Shown one piece after another: positions 1 to 6,236 of a stretch of 22,063 bases of DNA. Under the pieces are notes generated by a model that saw only the letters and a program-made list of their open reading frames with translations, made no database searches and was not told the DNA's origin. The translations under genes and the position numbers were made by a program. Position 1 is the first letter of the stretch. Each line of letters opens with the position of its first letter. Source of the stretch: Candidatus Roizmanbacteria bacterium (GTDB taxonomy: Bacteria > Patescibacteriota > Microgenomatia > UBA1406 > GWC2-37-13); NCBI GenBank assembly GCA_024653985.1, contig JANLIS010000067.1, positions 1 through 22,063 of the forward strand, written 5' to 3'.

Positions 1-1
1 T

Positions 2-112
2 ATCCTTTCAAAGTCTACTGACGAAAATGAAAGAGCCGCAGCTATGTCAACCTTACGACGCTCCGTCATTGACTCTAAGCTCATGAAGAGACGAAAAGCA
101 CGACCAGTTTAA
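2..112 (+). CDS. C-terminal fragment of an unidentified protein (5' end outside the window)
   Basis: An open frame enters from the left edge and runs 36 codons to a TAA at 110-112. It encodes a basic tail ending KLMKRRKARPV. The stop overlaps by three bases the stop of the convergent minus-strand gene that follows, a compact end-to-end arrangement typical of real genes in small genomes. I do not recognise the family from this fragment. A chance open frame of this length is possible in principle, but the strongly charged composition and the tight convergent stop overlap favour a real gene end. Confidence 0.45.
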   Translation: MLSKSTDENERAAAMSTLRRSVIDSKLMKRRKARPV

Positions 113-939
113 CGGTTTTTTACCAGTTCGATCTCGCTCCCAACTTTTGGAAAATTAAATTCATCCTTACCCGTGGTCGGTTTATCTTCAGTAAAATGCC
201 TCCAAATGCTTATCTCAAGAAATCTGTCTTCTTTTTTTCCGGAAGATCCCGGATAGACAACCAATTCACCAGGAATTCCACCAAATAAATTTGAAACATA
301 TTTTGCTTTTTTTACTACTTGATTTATTCTCAGATCAACAATATCTCCGTATTCATATTTGCCTTTAAAATACTCTGAGGTCATCGTGGTTTTAATATTT
401 CCATAGTTGTCGATATGTCCAATATAATGACCGACAAGATCAGGAATAGTATCTATTCCGATTTCCTCAAGGCCCAGATCATCTTCAAGATAATCCATCA
501 AATAGGCAGATAATTTTGAATAAAGGTCCCTTGAGTGGAACTGTCCTTTTTCATTAACCCCGGTATATGTAAATAATTCATCAATCCGGGATTTGATCAT
601 AGAAAAGTCATGACCGGCATTTGGCCCCAATAAATGAATTCCTGATTTTAATTTCATAATAACCGGCGGCGCACCGGCAGCTTTTTCGATACTTTGAGTT
701 GAGTACAGCCTCGGATCGGTGTTTTGAAAAATAACTGTTTCTAGTGGTTGTCCATATCTCTCAACGTCTTCTACGATCTGGTTGATCAAATAACTGGTAT
801 GAATGGTCGATGGGGTCGAAGATACAAAACTGATGTTTGAATATTTACTGTCCTTCAAAAAACCTTCAACACTAATTTTAATTTCCTGACAGGTCAACGA
901 ATCACTGGCCCAATCTGCTAAGACGATTAATTTTTTCAT
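109..939 (-). CDS. SAM hydroxide adenosyltransferase / DUF62 family protein, divergent
   Basis: This 276-residue protein resembles the DUF62 family (S-adenosyl-L-methionine hydroxide adenosyltransferase, related to the SAM fluorinase/chlorinase enzymes), which hydrolyses SAM to adenosine and methionine. Family-like segments are an N-terminal strand with an aspartate (IVLADW), a mid-protein TDPR stretch where relatives have a DPGVG-type motif, GPNAGHDF where relatives have a PDNG-type motif, and GHIDNYGNIKT, which matches the conserved ID-x-FGN region. A C-terminal GELVVYPGSSG segment fits the small beta-barrel domain. The N-terminal motifs are weaker than in typical members, so catalysis is uncertain. 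It lies 5 nt downstream of the CBS-domain gene, suggesting an operon. A TAAAAT hexamer ends 7 nt before its ATG, so it may also have its own leaderless transcript. Confidence 0.65.
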   Translation of the reverse strand: MKKLIVLADWASDSLTCQEIKISVEGFLKDSKYSNISFVSSTPSTIHTSYLINQIVEDVERYGQPLETVIFQNTDPRLYSTQSIEKAAGAPPVIMKLKSGIHLLGPNAGHDFSMIKSRIDELFTYTGVNEKGQFHSRDLYSKLSAYLMDYLEDDLGLEEIGIDTIPDLVGHYIGHIDNYGNIKTTMTSEYFKGKYEYGDIVDLRINQVVKKAKYVSNLFGGIPGELVVYPGSSGKKEDRFLEISIWRHFTEDKPTTGKDEFNFPKVGSEIELVKNR

Positions 940-944
940 AGAGT

Positions 945-2159
945 CTATTTTATCCTGTTAAGGACGTAATTTGTAATGTCATCAAAATTTACTATGCCTT
1001 CCATCCTTTTATCCTGATTTATCACTGGCAAAGAAGTTAAGTGATATTTTAAAAATTTTTTCATAGCGATCTCCACCGGGGTAGTTAAATGTATGACAAC
1101 CAAATTTTGGATCATAAATTTATATAAAGGCATATCCAGATCTTCTTTTAAAACTTCGTGCAAACTGACAGCACCGGTCAATTGGTTTTCTTTATTTACA
1201 ACATAAACCGTATACAACGAAGAAAAATCCTTTGTTTCATTTTTTATTTTTTCAAACACGTGTCTCACCGTATCTTCCGGACCAACTGTGAGATATTCTG
1301 TAGTAAGCAAAGCACCAATCGGCTCTTTTGACAGCTCTAGCAAGTGAACGATCTTTCCTTTTACCTGTGGCTCCAATTTTTCCATTACTTCATCCCTCTT
1401 TTTCTTGGTTAGGGTCAGTAGGACGTCAACAGCCTCATCTGGATCCAAAAATCCAACCAGTTTTGCTGCCTTTCCTATCTGAAAATGTTTGAAAAGAGCT
1501 GTTTGATAGTTAATATTTAGGTTACCGATCACTTCTGCTGCCTTCTCGGTATCCAGTATCTTTAAAAACTTTCTAGCATTGATAACGTTTGTCTTTTCCA
1601 AATAATCGGCTAGATCTTCCGGCCTGATCTTTTCCAATTTTTCTTCCTTTTTTCTAAGCTTGACATTTCCTCTTATCAATTCAAGCGGCTGAATATCTGC
1701 CCATGACAAAAACTGAGAGGCCAATCTGATATTGAAAAAGGACGCAATTTTATAAAAATTTTCTGCCCCGATCCTTAGTCGTCTGAAAATTCCTAATATC
1801 CCAACATCGACTCCAGCAATCGATAGCCTATCCTTATCCTGTAAAGCAACATCATTAACCCGAACGATCTTATTTCCCTTCAGGTCAATGATTTGTTTAT
1901 CAAGGAGGTTTTTAACCAAATAAAGCTCGTTCTCTTCAAGGTAACTTACCAAAAATTCTTTTTCAACAATTAGGTTTTTATCGATCTTTTTTAAATAATC
2001 GGTTGATATTATCAGCTTTTGATTTGCCTTATCTTTAATTACAAATTTGGTTACGATAGGGTTTTCCGCTACTAAAAATATGATGTCTTCCAGATATCCA
2101 ATATAAATGTCGTCAACCGTGTAGACTTTTTTATTAACTATTTCCGAAAAGTAAAGCAT
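945..2159 (-). CDS. PRC-barrel / MgtE N-terminal / CBS-pair protein, probable Mg2+-sensing regulator
   Basis: The 404-residue protein has no membrane segment. Residues 1-75 and about 85-140 look like two PRC-barrel-type beta domains (YTVDDIYIGYLEDIIF; IDLKGNKIVRVNDV). Residues 165-275 are an MgtE_N superhelical domain (RPEDLADYLEKTN, LDTEKAAEVIGNL, LDPDEAVDVLLTL). Residues 280-400 are a pair of CBS domains (LLTTEYLTVGPEDTV, SLPVINQDKRMEGIV). In MgtE channels these cytosolic domains sense Mg2+ and gate the pore. Soluble PRC-MgtE_N-CBS proteins are often encoded next to Nramp-type metal transporters, but no transporter is visible here. The start is the ATG at 2159, directly after repeat copy A. 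The DUF62 gene follows 5 nt downstream. Confidence 0.8.
   Translation of the reverse strand: MLYFSEIVNKKVYTVDDIYIGYLEDIIFLVAENPIVTKFVIKDKANQKLIISTDYLKKIDKNLIVEKEFLVSYLEENELYLVKNLLDKQIIDLKGNKIVRVNDVALQDKDRLSIAGVDVGILGIFRRLRIGAENFYKIASFFNIRLASQFLSWADIQPLELIRGNVKLRKKEEKLEKIRPEDLADYLEKTNVINARKFLKILDTEKAAEVIGNLNINYQTALFKHFQIGKAAKLVGFLDPDEAVDVLLTLTKKKRDEVMEKLEPQVKGKIVHLLELSKEPIGALLTTEYLTVGPEDTVRHVFEKIKNETKDFSSLYTVYVVNKENQLTGAVSLHEVLKEDLDMPLYKFMIQNLVVIHLTTPVEIAMKKFLKYHLTSLPVINQDKRMEGIVNFDDITNYVLNRIK
947..952 (-). promoter_or_regulatory. -10 hexamer for the DUF62 gene (leaderless start)
   Basis: On the minus strand TAAAAT occupies 952-947, and the ATG begins 7 nt further at 939. This spacing places the expected transcription start at or next to the A of the ATG. 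The -35 region (TTACAA with an 18-nt spacer) is poor. The hexamer lies across the end of the upstream gene. Confidence 0.45.
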
Positions 2160-2167
2160 TTATTAAA

Positions 2168-2286
2168 TTACTAATTTCTAATTATTCTAATTAACCTAAA
2201 TAATGATCAAGCAACAATTCCCAATTGTTAATTGGAGATTGGATATTTTTTAGAAATTAGATCAATTAGATTAATTAGGTCAATTT
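2168..2286. repeat. Intergenic palindromic repeat, 9-nt-period family, copy A
   Basis: The left arm contains 9-nt units such as CTAATTATT, CTAATTAAC and CTAAATAAT. The right arm carries their inverse (ATCAATTAGATTAATTAGG). The centre holds CAATTCCCAATTG and a GGATATTTTTTAGA stretch. Related copies lie at about 17238-17343, 18896-19004 and 20105-20217. The left end lies 8 nt from the start codon of the minus-strand gene at 2159. Confidence 0.85.
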
Positions 2287-2323
2287 ATATATATTTCATT
2301 ATATATGAAATCACGACGTAATA

Positions 2324-2332
2324 TGCTATAAT
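2324..2332 (+). promoter_or_regulatory. Extended -10 promoter for the tRNA pair
   Basis: TGC followed by a perfect TATAAT (2327-2332) is an extended -10 element. The expected start near 2339 lies about 20 nt before the first tRNA. No convincing -35 is present, which fits an extended -10 promoter. A small palindrome (ATTTC..GAAAT, 2293-2311) lies just upstream. Confidence 0.6.
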
Positions 2333-2358
2333 TTTTAAAAGTTTTAGGTCATATTATA

Positions 2359-2433
2359 GGGCGTGTAGTTTAATGGTAAAACACATCTCTGATAAAGATG
2401 AGACCGATAGTCCGATTCTATCCTCGCCCACCA
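2359..2433 (+). tRNA. tRNA-Ile (anticodon GAT), CCA encoded
   Basis: A full cloverleaf can be folded. The acceptor is GGGCGTG against CTCGCCC with one U-U mismatch at 6/67, the D stem is GTTT/AAAC, and the anticodon stem is CATCT/AGATG around loop CTGATAA, which gives GAT. The T stem is GATAG/CTATC. CCA is encoded at 2431-2433. The T loop reads TCCGATT, so position 55 is C in place of the nearly invariant U (pseudouridine). Confidence 0.93.
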
Positions 2434-2443
2434 TACGGGTCTC

Positions 2444-2519
2444 GGACGCTTAGCTCAGTTGGTAGAGCGTTGCGTTTACATCGCAAATGTCGGGGGTTCG
2501 AGCCCCTCAGCGTCCACCA
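2444..2519 (+). tRNA. tRNA-Val (anticodon TAC), CCA encoded
   Basis: The acceptor is GGACGCT/AGCGTCC, the D stem GCTC/GAGC, and the anticodon stem TTGCG/CGCAA around loop TTTACAT, which gives anticodon TAC for valine GUN codons. The T stem is GGGGG/CCCTC with one G-U pair and a standard TTCGAGC loop. CCA is encoded. It lies 10 nt after tRNA-Ile and is probably co-transcribed with it. Confidence 0.96.
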
Positions 2520-2523
2520 CGTT

Positions 2524-2538
2524 TAAATCGAAGATTTA
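2524..2538 (+). terminator. Short hairpin after the tRNA pair
   Basis: TAAATC and GATTTA form a 6-bp stem with a GAA triloop, 4 nt after the tRNA-Val CCA. Only a weak T run follows. It may help processing or termination, but this is a guess. Confidence 0.25.
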
Positions 2539-2550
2539 TTACGTTCCACC

Positions 2551-3561
2551 TTACTTATATCTCTTCAAAGCAGTTTTAATAATTTTATTTAACAGATTTT
2601 TATAATCAATCCCGGCGGTTCGTGCAGCCAGAGGAAAATATGATGTCATGGTCACTTCAGGGGGAGCAATCCCAGACGGAGAATTTATCTCCAGAACATA
2701 CGGGTTTTCATTTTTATCACATCTAATATCAATCCGACACCAATCTTCAACATTAAGCGAATCCCAAACCTGATAACATATTTTTTTTAATTTATTTTTT
2801 AACTTTTTATCAATTTTTGCCGGACAAATTAAGTAATCTGAGTGTCCTTCTTCCTCAAAAAACCATTTAACCTCATACGAATCAAGGGGAAGGTATTTTT
2901 TAGGAAGAATTTTATGATTTGATTCAATAATTGGTAAAATTTCCGGTGGATTACCGAGCATTGCTATTGAAAATTCACGCCCCTCAAGAAACGGTTCAAC
3001 TAAGGCCGGTTCATTAAAAACGTTAAGAATTTTTTTAACTTGTTTTTTTAGACCGGCTAAATCATAAACAACGCTGTTGTTGGTAATTCCCATTGATGAA
3101 CCCTCAGCAACGGGTTTGACGATCAACGGAAATTTTAATGTTTTCTTAAGGGTAAAATTTGGCTCATTTATCGTTTGAAAGTCAGTCGTTGGAATATTAT
3201 TCGCTAAAAAAATTTCTTTTGCTTTTGCTTTATTCAATGAAAATGCGTGGGTTAAAGGAGAGGACCCGGTATATGGAATTTGCAGCATTTCGAGGATTGC
3301 AGGCATCTGTAATTCACGGTCTTTCCCATAAATTCCTTCAGCCACATTAAAAACCAGATCAATTTTTGATCTAAGACGGAAAAGTTTAAAATAAGCCTTT
3401 TCGTTTGCTTCTACCGGAATCACATTAAATCCAAGTCTTTTTAAATGATGAATCTGCCACTTTGTCGTTACCGGATCATCGAAATCCCTTTCTAATTGTT
3501 TCTTGTAGTCAGTTGAATCATTATAATGATGACGTACGTTATATAAAAATGCAATGTTCAT
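2551..3561 (-). CDS. ATP-grasp ligase, D-alanine--D-alanine ligase-like
   Basis: The protein is 336 residues from the ATG at 3561. A TTG four codons upstream (3573) would overlap the upstream gene and is less likely. It has the Ddl-type ATP-grasp layout: an N-terminal domain with FNVAEGIYGKDRELQMPAILE (close to the Ddl serine/glutamate region) followed by PYTGSS, the ATP-binding strand-loop FPLIVKPVAEGSSMGI, the VEPFLEGREFSIAMLG metal-site region, and the C-terminal RIDIRCDKNENPYVLEINS. In true Ddl the last motif reads LEINT-PG; here it is LEINSPSG followed by an unusual APPEVTMTSYFPLA. The enzyme should join two amino-acid-like substrates through an acyl phosphate, but they may not both be D-alanine. 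It lies 8 nt after a second ATP-grasp gene, so the two are probably one transcription unit. Confidence 0.75.
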   Translation of the reverse strand: MNIAFLYNVRHHYNDSTDYKKQLERDFDDPVTTKWQIHHLKRLGFNVIPVEANEKAYFKLFRLRSKIDLVFNVAEGIYGKDRELQMPAILEMLQIPYTGSSPLTHAFSLNKAKAKEIFLANNIPTTDFQTINEPNFTLKKTLKFPLIVKPVAEGSSMGITNNSVVYDLAGLKKQVKKILNVFNEPALVEPFLEGREFSIAMLGNPPEILPIIESNHKILPKKYLPLDSYEVKWFFEEEGHSDYLICPAKIDKKLKNKLKKICYQVWDSLNVEDWCRIDIRCDKNENPYVLEINSPSGIAPPEVTMTSYFPLAARTAGIDYKNLLNKIIKTALKRYK

Positions 3562-3569
3562 AAAAGATA

Positions 3570-4991
3570 TCAAAATTTTGGCTGGCCGAAGGGCTTTAAC
3601 AGCTCGTAAAAGTCTCCCTGCAGTTCATAGGCTCGTTTTTTATTTTTCCCAAGAAGTGTATATAATAATTGATTGGATTTAAGAGAAGATGATGATGACA
3701 AAATTACCCCTTCCTTTTTTTTCTTATCATATAAGATCGGCTTTAGAGCATCCATAATTTTTCTAAAATTAACCGTTTCCTGATTGTTAAATTTATAGTT
3801 GTTTCGATTAAGAACATATACATCAGACATAAAATCTTCACCATATAGATCATAAACCAGCTTATATATATCAGTCCCGCCGGTATTTCTCGTATTTGAT
3901 TCATCAACAAAAATATGTTTGCTGTTAGAAGCAATCATATCTATATCAAAGTGCCCGCGATAGCCGGCCTCTGCATATTGCTCGGCAATATAATAACCTG
4001 TATCAATGATCCTGGCAGCGGTTCTCTCCTTGATCACATCCTCATGGATATCTAGCCCATAATATCTTCCTTCTTTGGTAACCATCATCACACAGTAATA
4101 AAGCATTTCAATCTTACCGCTTTTATGGATCTTAAACTCTATATTTGGAAAGGCCCCCGGTGTTTCATAATTAACGTTGATCAGCTCTTCAATGATGATC
4201 GGAAATCTTTCCCAATATCCGTCCTCGCTCAATAGTTCATATATTCTTTTCTCGCAGGATTTATAATCTTTGGGCAGTTCGCCATCACGGAAGATCAATA
4301 CACCTTGTCCGCCGCTCCCTTTATTTGTTTTTAAAACGACTCCCTTTTCTTTTATATAACGATTGGCGGCAATTTTGGCGGCATCTAGTTTTCCTACACA
4401 AATAACACCATCAGGCATTATAAAATCTGGCTCTTCAGCACGGCTTTGTTGGGCCAACTGTCTGATCCCGGACTTACTGCCAAAAAAATTTACGGTCCAG
4501 GCATTTTCAAGTTCTGGCGATTCCGGAGTAACCACATTTATCCCTAATTGGATCATTCTTTCCTTTAACTCTAAAAATTCCGGAGAGGTAGCGTAACTAA
4601 TCAGTGTTACTTTATGAAATTTTTTCGCTTTTGTAATAATGTCTCCGAATAATTGTTTATCAGTATAAAAATCTTTACAGATCAATGAGGTTTTCATTTG
4701 AGGAACATATATATCTACTTTTTTATTATTTGTAATTGATTGAAAATAGTTTTTAAAAGTATTTGAGATCTCAATCGGGGATATGTAAATAAATTCACTT
4801 TCACCAGCATTTGAAAAAAGATAGCACTCAGACGAAGAGTTGCAGTCATTTATCATTTCGTAGCGTTTTTCGACAGGTTGGATCGACGATAAAAATGACC
4901 ATTCGTCTTCAACAACATTGTATATGTAAATTATCAGTTCTTTTTTTCTTGAGGGAGGTTTTTTACTCGCCTTCTTTTTCATTTTTTTCAT
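3570..4991 (-). CDS. ATP-grasp protein with pre-ATP-grasp domain, peptide-ligase-like
   Basis: A lysine-rich N terminus is followed by an alpha/beta domain (residues about 20-190) and an ATP-grasp fold (about 200-400). Recognisable parts are VVLKTNKGSGGQGVLIF (nucleotide lysine and glycine-rich loop), FPIIIEELI (hinge glutamates), GHFDIDMI and IFVDESNTRNTGG, where the E and N should bind Mg2+. The layout resembles the pre-ATP-grasp/PGM1-type peptide ligases more than carbamoyl-phosphate or biotin enzymes, but I cannot assign a substrate. About 75 residues follow the core. It heads a two-gene unit with the Ddl-like ligase. A TTGACA promoter lies just upstream, and there is no Shine-Dalgarno sequence before the ATG. 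Confidence 0.65.
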   Translation of the reverse strand: MKKMKKKASKKPPSRKKELIIYIYNVVEDEWSFLSSIQPVEKRYEMINDCNSSSECYLFSNAGESEFIYISPIEISNTFKNYFQSITNNKKVDIYVPQMKTSLICKDFYTDKQLFGDIITKAKKFHKVTLISYATSPEFLELKERMIQLGINVVTPESPELENAWTVNFFGSKSGIRQLAQQSRAEEPDFIMPDGVICVGKLDAAKIAANRYIKEKGVVLKTNKGSGGQGVLIFRDGELPKDYKSCEKRIYELLSEDGYWERFPIIIEELINVNYETPGAFPNIEFKIHKSGKIEMLYYCVMMVTKEGRYYGLDIHEDVIKERTAARIIDTGYYIAEQYAEAGYRGHFDIDMIASNSKHIFVDESNTRNTGGTDIYKLVYDLYGEDFMSDVYVLNRNNYKFNNQETVNFRKIMDALKPILYDKKKKEGVILSSSSSLKSNQLLYTLLGKNKKRAYELQGDFYELLKPFGQPKF

Positions 4992-5006
4992 GTTTCTTGA
5001 TTAACA

Positions 5007-5036
5007 AAATTATCAATTATTTTTTCAAAATGTCAA
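5007..5036 (-). promoter_or_regulatory. Promoter of the ATP-grasp pair
   Basis: On the minus strand a perfect TTGACA (5036-5031) is followed after 18 nt by TAATTT (5012-5007). The ATG is 15 nt further on, so the leader would be only about 8 nt. Confidence 0.6.
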
Positions 5037-5050
5037 GCGCTATTTGAATC

Positions 5051-5080
5051 TGTCATTCCCGTGAAAACGGGAATCTATCT
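5051..5080. repeat. TGTCAT-type REP hairpin, copy 1
   Basis: TGTCATTCCCGTGAAAACGG opens the element. ATTCCCGT pairs with ACGGGAAT (8 bp) around a GAAA tetraloop, and TCTA follows. It belongs to the same family as copies at 8393-8420, 8462-8484, 14083-14109 and, degenerate, 14626-14677. Confidence 0.8.
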
Positions 5081-5096
5081 TAATCTACCTAAAAAA

Positions 5097-5130
5097 AATT
5101 ATCTTATGAGCGACCGCGTCGTAGATAATT
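5097..5130. other. Two-step hairpin upstream of a small gene
   Basis: AATTATCT (5097-5104) pairs with AGATAATT (5123-5130), and an inner CGAC pairs with GTCG around a CGC loop. A TATGAG bulge separates the two stems. It ends 24 nt before the TTGACA of the next promoter. It may be a terminator, another repeat or an operator; nothing in the window decides. Confidence 0.4.
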
Positions 5131-5154
5131 AGCCCATCCACCCGCTAAAATTGC

Positions 5155-5186
5155 TTGACAAGAAGAAGAAGAAGAAGAATTAAAAT
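5155..5186 (+). promoter_or_regulatory. Promoter of the small gene at 5194
   Basis: TTGACA (5155-5160) is followed by a run of AGA/GAA triplets and TAAAAT (5181-5186). The spacer is 20 nt, longer than ideal. TAAAAT ends 7 nt before the ATG at 5194, so the RNA would start at the start codon. Confidence 0.5.
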
Positions 5187-5193
5187 ACAAGCC

Positions 5194-5451
5194 ATGGGTG
5201 AACAAGTTAAAAGACCACTATCCCGGGCGGAAGTAAACGGTGAAAATGTATTAAAAGCAATGAAAAAAAAGCCAGGTAATTGTGAATTTTTTGAAAAACT
5301 TTTTCCGCATATCATCCATAATCCATTAATGACTTATCGTGGACTAGATGGAGGCAATATTAACTTGGCGATGAATTATCTAGAAAAACTTAAAAAAATC
5401 CATCGTCCTCATTGCAAACGAAAAAATCCACACTCAATTAGTATTCGCTAA
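5194..5451 (+). CDS. Small conserved-looking protein of unknown function
   Basis: The protein is 85 residues from the ATG at 5194 (MGEQVKRPLSRAEV). A TTG start at 5155 would translate the promoter's GAA/AGA run into poly-arginine and is rejected. The product is basic (many K and R), has no signal peptide or membrane segment, and contains one notable patch, LFPHIIHNPLMTYRGLDGG, followed by a probable helix and a basic tail. I do not recognise a family. A strong hairpin covers its stop codon, and the TrpR-like gene converges on it from the other side. Confidence 0.6.
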   Translation: MGEQVKRPLSRAEVNGENVLKAMKKKPGNCEFFEKLFPHIIHNPLMTYRGLDGGNINLAMNYLEKLKKIHRPHCKRKNPHSISIR

Positions 5452-5489
5452 TAATTTAGAAACAAGTTTCCACTTGTTGTAAATTATTA
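5449..5489. terminator. Long hairpin between convergent genes
   Basis: TAATAATTTA (5449-5458) pairs with TAAATTATTA (5480-5489), and AACAAGT pairs with ACTTGTT inside it around a TTCC loop. It starts at the stop codon of the small gene. It lacks a proper T tract, so its role as a bidirectional terminator is an inference. Confidence 0.5.
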
Positions 5490-5502
5490 TCCTGATTTAT
5501 AT

Positions 5503-5555
5503 GTACGATCGATTAATCAATTGTACAAATTGTATTACCGATTAATCGATAATAC
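5503..5555. promoter_or_regulatory. Two palindromic operator-like sites 3' of the first TrpR-like gene
   Basis: Site O4 (5503-5526) starts GTACGATCGATTAATC and ends GTAC. Site O5 (5532-5555) starts GTATTACCGATTAATC and ends ATAC. Each is a 24-nt imperfect palindrome centred on GATTAATC, and they are separated by 5 nt. The GTAC...TTAA...GTAC plan of O4 resembles the E. coli trp operator. O5 ends 2 nt before the stop codon of the regulator gene. Confidence 0.75.
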
Positions 5556-5557
5556 AG

Positions 5558-5941
5558 TTAGGTATCAATCATTTTTCTTTCCTTTTGTCTTCTTTTATGA
5601 TCCCAGTGCATTTGCCAGTGACCAATCTTAAGACCTGGTTGTATAAAAATATCTGCAAATAGATCTTCAAAAAAATGACTGATTGATTCTTTATCTAGTA
5701 ATTCTCCAATTATTCCAATTAACTTTGTTTCTTTATCGTAAAAAAGTAGTGAGAATTTAGCAACGGTGGCTCGTGAACTTTTTAAATATTTTGCAATTGT
5801 AGTATGATCGACTCCTTTTAAAAGAAGGTAAATAATTGAAGTCCTCTTAGCGACCATTAGTTGTTCAGGAGGTGAAAGAATATCTTTTATTATCCCTAGA
5901 AAATCATCCTTATCATCGGCTTTATTTAAAATCTCAAACAT
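5558..5941 (-). CDS. TrpR-superfamily (TrpR/YerC-like) DNA-binding regulator 1
   Basis: This 127-residue protein has the TrpR core. ILSPPEQLMVAKRTSIIYLL corresponds to the region before the helix-turn-helix in TrpR ([20 protein letters not shown]). VDHTTIAKYLKSSRATVAKF (about residues 44-63) is the helix-turn-helix. Beyond the core is a C-terminal extension of about 45 residues with FFEDLFADIF, PGLKIGHWQMHWDHKRRQKER, which the regulator at 14824-15264 shares and which E. coli TrpR lacks. It starts at the ATG at 5941; an in-frame stop lies nine codons upstream. It is surrounded by palindromes of one type (three upstream, two downstream), which strongly suggests autoregulation. Whether it binds tryptophan or any ligand cannot be seen. 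Confidence 0.85.
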   Translation of the reverse strand: MFEILNKADDKDDFLGIIKDILSPPEQLMVAKRTSIIYLLLKGVDHTTIAKYLKSSRATVAKFSLLFYDKETKLIGIIGELLDKESISHFFEDLFADIFIQPGLKIGHWQMHWDHKRRQKERKMIDT

Positions 5942-6002
5942 TAACTGATTAATTTTAACTAGTTTTTTTCATCAACATATTTTTTTGTCAAATTAACCAT
6001 AT

Positions 6003-6084
6003 GTATTATCGATTAAACGATTGTGCAATTTGCATAATTGATTAATCGATTGAGCGTTCTGTCTAACCGATTAAATAACTTTAC
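6003..6084. promoter_or_regulatory. Three tandem operator-like sites 5' of the first TrpR-like gene
   Basis: O1 (6003-6026) starts GTATTATCGATTAAACG, O2 (6032-6055) starts GCATAATTGATTAATCG, and O3 (6061-6084) starts GTCTAACCGATTAAAT. Each is 24 nt and the spacers are exactly 5 nt, giving a 29-nt period. O3 is the most degenerate. The same 24-5-24 arrangement occurs on the 3' side of the gene. Confidence 0.75.
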
Positions 6085-6100
6085 AAACTAGTTATTTTGT

Positions 6101-6125
6101 TGTCTACTGTTTATAACCTACAAAA
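6101..6125 (-). promoter_or_regulatory. Shared upstream box, copy 1
   Basis: This 25-nt stretch begins TGTCTAC, has core GTTTATAACC and ends TACAAAA. It matches 15339-15363 upstream of the second TrpR-like gene with one difference. The flank GTTATTTTGTTGTCTAC also resembles the right edge of the window, upstream of the RAYT gene. The role is unknown. Confidence 0.65.
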
Positions 6126-6201
6126 GTGTGTTTTTGGACTGTTGTGATAATATATTTTTGACGATAGATAGTATTTCTGCCCTGGTGGGCTCAATTAACT
6201 A

Positions 6202-6230
6202 TTAACAAATAGGAAATAATCCTCTATACT
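6202..6230 (+). promoter_or_regulatory. Promoter of the Clp-like gene (leaderless)
   Basis: TTAACA (6202-6207), a 17-nt spacer and TATACT (6225-6230) form a good sigma-70-type promoter. The ATG at 6237 is 6 nt after the -10, so the transcript should begin at or beside the start codon. Confidence 0.7.
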
Positions 6231-6236
6231 CAAAAT

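Noticed and set aside
3159..3350. 63-codon plus-strand open frame opposite the Ddl-like gene
   Set aside because: It lies entirely opposite a strongly supported ATP-grasp gene and shows no family motif.
5155..5193. Start of the small gene at the TTG with a poly-arginine N terminus
   Set aside because: TTG is the beginning of a TTGACA promoter hexamer and the arginines come from a GAA/AGA spacer run; the ATG at 5194 has a correctly placed -10.
5449..5489. Classical rho-independent terminator
   Set aside because: The hairpin is strong but AT-rich and lacks a T run, so it is listed only as a possible terminator.
5503..6084. CRISPR array
   Set aside because: The 29-nt periodic sites are palindromes with 5-nt spacers, and a gene interrupts them. 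There are no unique 30-nt spacers and no cas genes.
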